Translations under genes and position numbers: made by a program | NCBI GenBank assembly: GCA_029265355.1 | Contig: JAJUJL010000024.1 | Coordinates: 1 to 59,290, forward strand | Direction of reading: 5' to 3' | Length of the DNA stretch: 59,290 bases | Origin: Chloroflexota bacterium | GTDB taxonomy: Bacteria > Chloroflexota > Anaerolineae > Anaerolineales > UBA4823 | Shown here: positions 52,722 through 59,290 of the stretch, piece by piece | Layout of the letters: each line of letters begins with the position of its first letter | How positions within the stretch are numbered: position 1 is the stretch's first letter | The notes under the pieces: model-generated | The model's input: the letters and a program-made list of their open reading frames with translations, nothing else | The model's database searches: none | Told to the model about the DNA's origin: nothing

Positions 52722-53348
52722 TCACCAAGTTGGGGGTTTATGAAAGCTGCCTGTGGCATCGGTTAGGGTCGTTGGAAACTGGGAAGCGGCCAAAACACCT
52801 TTACGAATCGGCTTGACGAAAGTTGCGTACTTGCGTAATTCATAGCTGGGAGTATTGTGGTGTGGATTTAACACACCCACCGCCAGTTTCAAATCGCTTC
52901 GAACGATTTTAATCGGTTCGACCAGGTCGGAATCGTTGGTGAGCAAGACCGCGACCTGGTAAAGTCCTTTGTAACCGTCGTTGATCATATGGGCGGCGAT
53001 GTTTACGTCCGAGCCCTTTTCTTCCGTTTTCATCACGTGCGCATATTTTGTTTTACCTGAGAGACTGTTGACCAGCGGCATGTTAACTGGATGCTCTAAA
53101 AAGTGTCCGTAAATGATTTCCAGGTTGGGGATCGTTCTTAGCGCGCGCAGGTAGATCTGCTGGCGATTCGGCTGATCGGGATCTCCAGGGCGGGCAGTCA
53201 CCAGGGCTGTAAAATATTTTATCTTAACGATGTTGTTCTTCGGCAGCAATCGCTGGCATAGACTGAGAATATTCAACCACTTATAGGGTGTGCCTTTGAC
53301 CGCGCCGTAATACAAGTTGAAGCCGTCCACGTAAACGTACGTGATCAT
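52722..53348 (-). CDS. NYN-domain (PIN-like) ribonuclease
   Basis: 208 aa. The acidic motifs of NYN/LabA proteins are present: VDGFNLYYG (first Asp), [12 protein letters not shown] and [12 protein letters not shown]. These coordinate a metal in a PIN-like nuclease fold acting on RNA. The ATG at 53348 overlaps by four bases the stop of the truncated DUF1156 frame upstream, but a terminator lies between, so it may also have its own promoter near 53.45 kb. It sits inside the defence operon, possibly as an RNA-targeting effector or as an inserted cassette. Confidence 0.88.
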   Translation of the reverse strand: MITYVYVDGFNLYYGAVKGTPYKWLNILSLCQRLLPKNNIVKIKYFTALVTARPGDPDQPNRQQIYLRALRTIPNLEIIYGHFLEHPVNMPLVNSLSGKTKYAHVMKTEEKGSDVNIAAHMINDGYKGLYQVAVLLTNDSDLVEPIKIVRSDLKLAVGVLNPHHNTPSYELRKYATFVKPIRKGVLAASQFPTTLTDATGSFHKPPTW

Positions 53349-53599
53349 GCTTCCCCCAGCAAATACGTGGAAACGGAAATGCTTAAAAAAGCAGAGGCGG
53401 TCGTTAACCGCCTCGCGCCCTGCCCCCGAAGGAACAGGGGGGATGTACCTAATTTATAGCATGAATGAGCATTTATGTCAAATCGAAGTTGCCGCAGCGT
53501 GCTGAGATGCCCGTGGCGGATGGATTTCTCGCGGGCGGATTCTGCATTGATAGCGTCGAGGGGCAGGGCGACTTCGATCAGTTTTTTGCGGTATGTCAT
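53345..53599 (-). pseudogene. Truncated DUF1156 methyltransferase, first 35 codons
   Basis: Starts [18 protein letters not shown] at 53599, with the ATG overlapping the RecQ gene's stop by four bases. It matches methyltransferase B residues 4-40 almost exactly, up to HGHLSTL. The homology then ends abruptly at about 53494, and a 50-codon unrelated tail continues to a stop at 53345. It is a relic of a methyltransferase start left when the NYN segment was inserted. Confidence 0.85.
53384..53414 (-). terminator. Intrinsic terminator upstream of the NYN gene
   Basis: On the minus strand GAGGCGG (53414-53408) pairs with CCGCCTC (53400-53394) around a 7-nt loop and is followed by TGCTTTTTT. It would stop transcription coming from the RecQ gene before the NYN and methyltransferase genes, unless antiterminated. 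Confidence 0.75.
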
Positions 53600-55626
53600 T
53601 CAAGCTCCTTATCGATGGGGACTACCCCAAACTTCTCTTGGAGGATGAGCTTGCATTCCTGGCTGAGCGTGGCGGTTTCCTGGGTGGTGATCAATTGCCC
53701 GGGGAAGTTAGCCTGGTACCAGGCTTTTTTGACCTGCCACTCGCGCGCATACTCCTCATCATCCAGCAGGCCCAGGTGTTCCCAGTAATATGTTTTCCCC
53801 TTCCATTCAAGGGTAAAATCTGGATCGCGACGCGTGCCGTCAGGCGCTTTCAAGATCTTTTCATAAAAGAACGGAATACCGCTTTGAAACAGGATATTGG
53901 CGATGATCACTTCTGATTTTGAGCGCACAAAGTCTCCTGAAAGGGTCTGGTAGATATTCTGGCGGCTGAATTTATCGATACCCAGGTATTCGCCAATTTG
54001 CTGGTGGAACTCAAAAGAATTGGTATACCTTTCTAGTATTGCTGTGAACTCATCGAACAATCCCAAACGATAAGCCTTCTTTTCAGAGACATCCGCCATG
54101 ATCTCAGCGACCAGATCGTCTGGCAGGGCATCAACCATTGAATCGATCACCAGGCATTTTCCGGGAGCGCTTTTTGTTTTCAGCTTGCCTTCTGCCAGCC
54201 ATTGGTAAAGGTCTCTTAAGATATCATCTTCGGATTTTCCAGTTTTTAGGGCGGTTTGGATCAACAACCCCGTGTATGAGGCGTTGCGGTATGCCTCGAA
54301 GGCTGGCAGGGATAAGCCCTTAGCGATTTGGAACACATCCAGGCTTTGGATTCCTTTGCACATGGGTGAGATGACCCGGCTGCGAACCAGATAATGGTAA
54401 GCGGACTGGGTGCTGTCGCCTTCATCGAAGTAATTCACCGTGCGTTTCCCGGTGCGGTTATCGGTCAGGTTGGTAAAAGCCCATTGGATATCTTCTTCAC
54501 TGGGGAAGGATTTCGCAATGAACCAGGTTTTGCGCACTTCGATATTCTTGTCCGAATAGAAAAGCACCGCCCAAGAGGGTTTACCATCGCGGCCAACGCG
54601 CCCGATCTGCTGGTAATACTGCTCGGCAGATTCGGTCAGCAGGTAGTGGACAACCCCACGGATATCAGGGATATCGATGCCCATGCCAAAGGCGCTGGTG
54701 GCAAAGACGGTCAGGATCTCACCCATCTTGAATTTACGGATGACCTCGGCTTTTGCCTCAGATGTCATATCACCGTGAAAAAAGACTGCTTTGAATCCTC
54801 GCGCGACTGCGATCTCACACAACTCCTCAGTAGATCGCGTTCCCCGTTTGCGATCCAGGTAAACAAGCACTTTCTCATGCTTGTGCTCATCCATTAGCGC
54901 CCAAAATTGCTCATCCTTGGTGTTTTCATCCGGAACCTTAACGATGCGCACATTTATCTCAGGACGCAGGAGTACATCATGGCGGATAACATGGGAATCT
55001 TCAATCCTAAAATCCTGGCAAATTTGCTCGCGGTCCTTCGGGTTGAGGGTGGCTGTCAGGCACAGCACAGTGGGCAGCGGCTGGTCGCCAAAGATCGCAT
55101 GCATGAAGTGAGGAATTTCTTTGTAGAAAGGCCTGAAATCCAACCCCCATTGAGAGATGCAGTGCGCTTCATCAACAACAATCAGCCTGATCTGTTCGCG
55201 GATAGATTGGAGGACATATTCCAGAAAGCCATCCGTAGCCAGACGTTCCGGCGAGAGGAAGATGAAATCGGGCTTCTCACGCTGATTATACAGATCAACC
55301 AGCTCCTGATACTGCTTGTGCGTATCGATCCCACTGTGCAGGGTAAACACCCTGAGGCCATGGCTTGCCAGCTTCAACGCTTGTTCATCCATTAAAGCGG
55401 TAAGCGGAAATATGACCAGGGTAATCCCCTTCAAGGCAACTCCGGCGATCCAATAACACAAGGATTTCCCAGATCCCGTCGGCATCAGACCCAGGGTGTT
55501 GTGCCCATCCATCACAGATTGGATCATCCGGCGCTGGGTTGGGCGAACTCCTCGGCCAATACCGGAGAAATGGGTCTGGAATATTTGATCAATCAGTTGA
55601 TTAGAACCAGGGTCGGCTTTCGACAT
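53596..55626 (-). CDS. RecQ-like helicase with C-terminal nuclease-like domain
   Basis: 676 aa from ATG 55626 (GGAG eight bases upstream). Helicase core: motif 0/I RPTQ and PTGSGKS (49-55), DEAH box in [18 protein letters not shown]-type motif [18 protein letters not shown] and [10 protein letters not shown] (motif VI). RQC and HRDC domains are absent. Residues about 575-676 instead show [26 protein letters not shown] and YYWEHLG, a PD-(D/E)XK-like pattern seen at the ends of defence helicases. It probably unwinds and cuts invading DNA. Its start overlaps the end of the preceding gene by 26 bases. Confidence 0.88.
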   Translation of the reverse strand: MSKADPGSNQLIDQIFQTHFSGIGRGVRPTQRRMIQSVMDGHNTLGLMPTGSGKSLCYWIAGVALKGITLVIFPLTALMDEQALKLASHGLRVFTLHSGIDTHKQYQELVDLYNQREKPDFIFLSPERLATDGFLEYVLQSIREQIRLIVVDEAHCISQWGLDFRPFYKEIPHFMHAIFGDQPLPTVLCLTATLNPKDREQICQDFRIEDSHVIRHDVLLRPEINVRIVKVPDENTKDEQFWALMDEHKHEKVLVYLDRKRGTRSTEELCEIAVARGFKAVFFHGDMTSEAKAEVIRKFKMGEILTVFATSAFGMGIDIPDIRGVVHYLLTESAEQYYQQIGRVGRDGKPSWAVLFYSDKNIEVRKTWFIAKSFPSEEDIQWAFTNLTDNRTGKRTVNYFDEGDSTQSAYHYLVRSRVISPMCKGIQSLDVFQIAKGLSLPAFEAYRNASYTGLLIQTALKTGKSEDDILRDLYQWLAEGKLKTKSAPGKCLVIDSMVDALPDDLVAEIMADVSEKKAYRLGLFDEFTAILERYTNSFEFHQQIGEYLGIDKFSRQNIYQTLSGDFVRSKSEVIIANILFQSGIPFFYEKILKAPDGTRRDPDFTLEWKGKTYYWEHLGLLDDEEYAREWQVKKAWYQANFPGQLITTQETATLSQECKLILQEKFGVVPIDKELE

Positions 55627-56473
55627 CTACGGAACTCCGGGTGAAGCAATTGATATCTTCTCGATGGGTTCCCGCTATGTGGTCGCTGAATGTGCTTAGA
55701 TATACATAACGGTGACGGTCATAGAATGTGATCCCCTTCTCCTGGCAAGCCGATTTCAACATCCTAAAAACTTGCAAACTGTAGAAGCCAAACAATTCAG
55801 CCGGGTAAAAATAATTCTGTTCGCAGGTCCCCAGGTTGGGTTCCACCATGAGGAATTCAGAGCCATCCAGGAGATCGAATTCTTTCCGTCCGCTCAGGAA
55901 ATACAGCGACCAAACCGCGTTTTGAGATCGATGGGCAAAATAGCGGGCGTATAAACCATACAGCAGGCTGGATTGCACACCATAACCAATGACCCCTACT
56001 GTTCCATATTTGCCCTCATTTAAAGGCTCGAGACCGAGCTCTGAGTAGGATTCAACATTTTCATGTTGCTCATCGTTGAAACTGGCCGCATAATCCAAGC
56101 CAAACCTGGCAATATTTTTCACCGCATCTAAAAGTTGTCGACCGGTCGACATGTTGAAGCTAATCTTGTATTGACGCATCACCTCATCCTGGGATTGGAG
56201 ACAGCGATGGATGATCGGACATTTATTTTTCGTATATTTCTTAAAGGCATTGGGATCAGCTTCAAACTCATGTAAAGCCTGCATGCTGAGATAGGCTCGA
56301 TAGGCTATCTGTTCTTTCTCGTAATCCTGGATCGCCTTCGAGAAGAGAGCTTCAAGGGGTTGGGCGGCGAAGCTATGGAAATATTTTGGAAAATTATGGT
56401 TGATTTCAGCCAACACTTGCTGGATGTGCTGCGGTTCATATACTTGTTTTTCGATCTCTTTGCCCCGGATCAT
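55601..56473 (-). CDS. Unknown 290-aa partner of the RecQ-nuclease
   Basis: A soluble protein with no recognised domain. A helical N-terminal half with conserved-looking Cys/His (KNKCPIIHRC) precedes a mixed C-terminal half (VGVIGYGVQSSLLYGLY, then YLSTFSDHIAGT). The tight 26-base overlap with the RecQ-nuclease gene indicates that the two act together, perhaps as sensor or regulatory subunit. It starts at 56473 with GGAGG about six bases upstream and lies 33 bases after the SNF2 helicase gene. Confidence 0.7.
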   Translation of the reverse strand: MIRGKEIEKQVYEPQHIQQVLAEINHNFPKYFHSFAAQPLEALFSKAIQDYEKEQIAYRAYLSMQALHEFEADPNAFKKYTKNKCPIIHRCLQSQDEVMRQYKISFNMSTGRQLLDAVKNIARFGLDYAASFNDEQHENVESYSELGLEPLNEGKYGTVGVIGYGVQSSLLYGLYARYFAHRSQNAVWSLYFLSGRKEFDLLDGSEFLMVEPNLGTCEQNYFYPAELFGFYSLQVFRMLKSACQEKGITFYDRHRYVYLSTFSDHIAGTHREDINCFTRSSVDVESRPWF

Positions 56474-56506
56474 GAAAACCTCCTGGTGTTTATGGGGATG
56501 AACGAG

Positions 56507-59290
56507 TTAATCAGGATTTTCTCTCTTGGCCAATAATTGCTCGATGCTGTAGTTCACGCTGGTGACACCGAAATCCGGTTCGCGCTGGAAAGGCTTCTGA
56601 ATATAGGCAACGCGGCCAGGGTGCACTTTTCTGTCCTCAAATTTTACCTCCACGACCGCCAGGATGAAATCTTCCGGTTTGTTCAAACCTGCTAAGATCT
56701 CATTCTTGCTGACGGTGATCGTCGTAGCACCTTCCACTCTTCCCTTCACTTCTATGAACCGCAGCTTGCCTGTCCCAGGGATACGCGACTCGATGTCCCA
56801 GCCCAGCTTGGCAGCGCTGACATCGACTGGGACATAACCCAGGCTGCGCTCCTGTTCCATAACGGCCTGCATGGCTGCTTTTTCGATCGCATTCCTGCCT
56901 TCTCTTCCGAAGATACCTGCTTCACTTTCGAATTTTCCTTCTAGTCGTGCCAAAAGCCCGGCCGGAATTACAAGCGCCCCGCCGATCACCACCGGAGGCT
57001 GCGGCGCAATCCGGCGATCCTGGTCCAGCTCTGCCAGCCGGCGCTCAAGACGTCCCTGCAAATCGTCCGCCCGGCGGCGTGCCATTTCTGAATTCAAGCG
57101 AGCGTTGAATTTTCCCGATTGCTCCTGAGCCTTCAACTCTTCAGCTCTGTGGTCCCAATAAGCGATTTCTTTGGTCAGGCGGTCTTTCACCGCACTGTAG
57201 GTGCGGTCGATCATCTCCGTCCGGCGGGTCTTCACTTCGCCCAGGTGCGCTGGGACTAGACGCTGTACGGCATACTCGACGATCTGGCTTTCTAGGTCAT
57301 CTCTCAACCATTGAGCCTCCTTGACCCTGGCATCGATGACCTCGCGGTATTCCTCTTTGAGCGGTTCATAGTCCAGGAAGGGCGCCGGACCACCGATCTG
57401 GATATTCCCCTGGGAGTCAATCTCGATAAACTGCATCTGGCGTGAAACGGCATGCCGGCTATCGCCGCCGGCGAGGATCGAGTGCTCCAGGTAAAACAAG
57501 GCCCGGATTTCTTCGCCTGGGTCATTGGGGTCAACCAGGTAGGCGCCGCTACGCAGCAATTGCCGGTAGCGTTCCAGGATTAGATCAATTACCGAGTCCA
57601 TCAAGGGATGCCCTGGGCAAAGGAATTCGGCGGTGGGCTTGCCCGGCAAATTGATCTCTTCTTTGTGGAAGGTGATGCGCTCGTAGCGCGGCAGCACGAT
57701 CCCTGACCCGACCAGGCGGCTGCGCTCGCGCACCACCGCCGGCACCCGCGTGATCTCGTAGCGCTTGGACTCGCGCGGATACATCGTGCCGCCCAGGCGC
57801 TCAAAGGCTGCTTTGAATAAAGCGGCTACGAAGTGGGGTTGTAGGCGGCGCGCCTGGGCGCGCTCGAACTCCTCCCGGATGTGCTGCACCTGGGTGGTGT
57901 CCAGGCTGTCGCGCGCCAGTGAGTAGTCAGCCAAAAGCTCTCGCACCCGCTTCTGGTCGGCGGCGTTGTCAACCGCTTTATATAGCCGCTCTCGCACCTC
58001 GGGCTGGTCGCCGTAGCGGATCGCCTCCAGCAGCAGCTTACGCAGGCTGACTTCCTGGAAGAGATTACCCAGTACATCGAAGACGCCATCTCCCAACGCC
58101 TGGCGCTGCTGCTCGATCTTTTCCAACAAGCGGATATAGACGTCGCCTTCGCGCGTCTCCTCTGCCACCAGGTTCCACAAATGGCAGACTTCCGTCTGAC
58201 CGATGCGGTGGATGCGTCCAAAGCGTTGCTCCAGGCGAGTGGGGTTCCAGGGCAGGTCGTAGTTGATCATCAGGTGGGCGCGCTGCAAGTTGATGCCCTC
58301 GCCCGCCGCGTCGGTGGCAACCAGCACCAGCACATCCTTATCTTGCATAAAAGAAGCCTGGATGCCGCGGCGTTGATCCCTGGGAATTCCACCGTGAATG
58401 GTGACAACCGCCTCCGGTTTGCCGATCAGGCTGCGGATCTTGTCAGCCAGGTAGTTGAGTGTATCGCGATGCTCGCTAAAAATGACGAGCTTGCGGCGCT
58501 GGCCACCAGCGTCGAACATCTCGCTTTGTTCTTGCAGCAACCGAGAGAGTTCATTCCACTTACGATCGATACCGCTGCGTCTCACCCGCTCCGCCAAGGC
58601 TTCCAACTCGCGCAGCGTCTGGATCTCGGCTTCTAATTCGGCGATCGTGCGGGCGGCAGTCGCCAGGTCCAGAACCTGTTCTGCGGTTTGCTCTACTTCG
58701 TCTTCGGGTGCGTCCTCTAAATCATCCCAGGCATCTTCATCGATCACGGGGATTTCAGCGATCGTTTCGAGCTGCGCTTCAGCGCCGCGCTTCAACAAGC
58801 GGGTTTCACGCAGCCTGCTTTCCAGGCGTTCCCGTCGCCGGCGCAGCGACTGGTATATCGCTTCTGGGCTAGATGCCAGTCGGCGCTGCAGGATGGTCAA
58901 GGCAAAGCCAACCGTGCCTTTGCGCCCGCTCTCTAAACTTTCCGCACGGTTGAACTCTTCCCGCACATAGCTGGTCACCTGCTCATACAGGGCTGCCTCC
59001 AAATCCGAGAGCTTGTAAGTCACCGTGTAGGCTCTGCGTTCAGGAAACAAGGGCGTGCCATCGAATTTGAGCAACTGCTCTTTGACCAGGCGGCGCATCA
59101 TATCAGAGGTGTCCGCGTCGTGCACGCCCTCGCGATAGCGGCCTTCGAAACGGTCTGCATCCAGTAAGGCAAGGAAGAGCTGGAAATCCTCTTCTTTGCC
59201 GTTGTGCGGCGTGGCTGTCAGCAGCAAGACATGCCGCGCCCGCTGGGTCAGAACTTGCCCCAGGTGATAGCGCTTGGTGTATTTGATCTC
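56507..59290 (-). CDS. SNF2-type helicase with C-terminal DUF3883 domain (partial)
   Basis: At least 927 aa, continuing in frame to the window edge (residues before LLLTATPHNG read EIKYTKRYHLGQ). The second RecA-like domain shows LVIFSEHRDTLNYL, ATDAAGEGINLQ and RFGRIHRIGQ (motif VI). A long helical region follows, and near the end LGWDIESRIPGTGKLRFIEVKG is the DUF3883 signature, a nuclease-related fold. Large DUF3883 helicases are recurrent members of methylase-containing defence systems. The N-terminal Walker A and DEAH motifs lie outside the window. Confidence 0.88.
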   Translation of the reverse strand, partial: EIKYTKRYHLGQVLTQRARHVLLLTATPHNGKEEDFQLFLALLDADRFEGRYREGVHDADTSDMMRRLVKEQLLKFDGTPLFPERRAYTVTYKLSDLEAALYEQVTSYVREEFNRAESLESGRKGTVGFALTILQRRLASSPEAIYQSLRRRRERLESRLRETRLLKRGAEAQLETIAEIPVIDEDAWDDLEDAPEDEVEQTAEQVLDLATAARTIAELEAEIQTLRELEALAERVRRSGIDRKWNELSRLLQEQSEMFDAGGQRRKLVIFSEHRDTLNYLADKIRSLIGKPEAVVTIHGGIPRDQRRGIQASFMQDKDVLVLVATDAAGEGINLQRAHLMINYDLPWNPTRLEQRFGRIHRIGQTEVCHLWNLVAEETREGDVYIRLLEKIEQQRQALGDGVFDVLGNLFQEVSLRKLLLEAIRYGDQPEVRERLYKAVDNAADQKRVRELLADYSLARDSLDTTQVQHIREEFERAQARRLQPHFVAALFKAAFERLGGTMYPRESKRYEITRVPAVVRERSRLVGSGIVLPRYERITFHKEEINLPGKPTAEFLCPGHPLMDSVIDLILERYRQLLRSGAYLVDPNDPGEEIRALFYLEHSILAGGDSRHAVSRQMQFIEIDSQGNIQIGGPAPFLDYEPLKEEYREVIDARVKEAQWLRDDLESQIVEYAVQRLVPAHLGEVKTRRTEMIDRTYSAVKDRLTKEIAYWDHRAEELKAQEQSGKFNARLNSEMARRRADDLQGRLERRLAELDQDRRIAPQPPVVIGGALVIPAGLLARLEGKFESEAGIFGREGRNAIEKAAMQAVMEQERSLGYVPVDVSAAKLGWDIESRIPGTGKLRFIEVKGRVEGATTITVSKNEILAGLNKPEDFILAVVEVKFEDRKVHPGRVAYIQKPFQREPDFGVTSVNYSIEQLLAKRENPD

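Noticed and set aside
42959-59290. Labelling the island as BREX or DISARM
   Set aside because: No PglZ/BrxC or DrmB/DrmC homologue is present in the visible part; shared methylase and helicase types are not enough.

Overview
The window looks like a piece of a Chloroflexota (Anaerolineae-like) genome or metagenome contig. This is inferred from two very large LuxR regulators of the MalT/LAL type, toast-rack and Pro/Thr-rich exported proteins, and a DUF6094 methylase-helicase next to a RadC homologue. No rRNA or tRNA gene is visible, so the assignment is moderate at best. Nearly everything here is accessory: mobile elements, a replicon or integrative-element core, an 18-kb transporter/protease locus and a phage-defence island.

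Layout. 1-143 is the end of an IS3-family element. 182-793 encodes an exported protein. 1455-3794 (+) holds a short leader ORF, a RadC-DUF6573 fusion and an unknown 366-aa protein. 3960-5102 (-) is a metal-responsive operon: a [2Fe-2S] metallochaperone and a MerR-family regulator with a textbook 19-bp-spacer promoter/operator. 5335-8445 is a methylase-helicase whose 3' end is lost at a group II intron (8446-10902). The sequence after the intron belongs to a different gene, the C-terminal two-thirds of a large serine recombinase (10903-12129).

12.4-30.4 kb is one long minus-strand block. Two adjacent LAL-type LuxR regulators (27.7-30.4 kb) precede an intrinsic terminator and then a tightly packed operon: a CPBP protease, a class-C beta-lactamase-like lipoprotein, an alpha/beta hydrolase, ABC transporter 2, a toast-rack lipoprotein, two unknown small proteins, two CPBP proteases, ABC transporter 1, a truncated CPBP and a fourth full CPBP. 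It reads as a regulated envelope-stress or peptide-toxin immunity/export locus. It is flanked by repeats derived from the 3' end of the serine recombinase gene; the right-hand copy has been split by an IS91-like element (about 31.1-33.2 kb) and an IS110 element (about 33.5-35.04 kb). The tyrosine integrase gene next to the IS91 transposase and the IS110 transposase are both frameshifted.

35.1-42.8 kb (+) is a compact replicon/integrative-element core: HTH (excisionase-like), DnaA-N-type initiator carrying iteron-like 21-nt repeats, two lipoprotein/membrane proteins, an FtsK-like ATPase, ParA, a ribbon-helix-helix partner, a five-copy centromere-like repeat and a tyrosine recombinase.

42.9-59.3 kb (-) is a defence island: DUF499/Swt1-HEPN ATPase, DUF1156 methyltransferase, GxxExxY protein bracketed by repeats, a second DUF1156 methyltransferase, NYN nuclease, a truncated third DUF1156 copy, a RecQ-nuclease fusion, an unknown protein and an SNF2/DUF3883 helicase that runs off the window. 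The methylases, ATPase and helicases probably form a modification-dependent anti-phage system.
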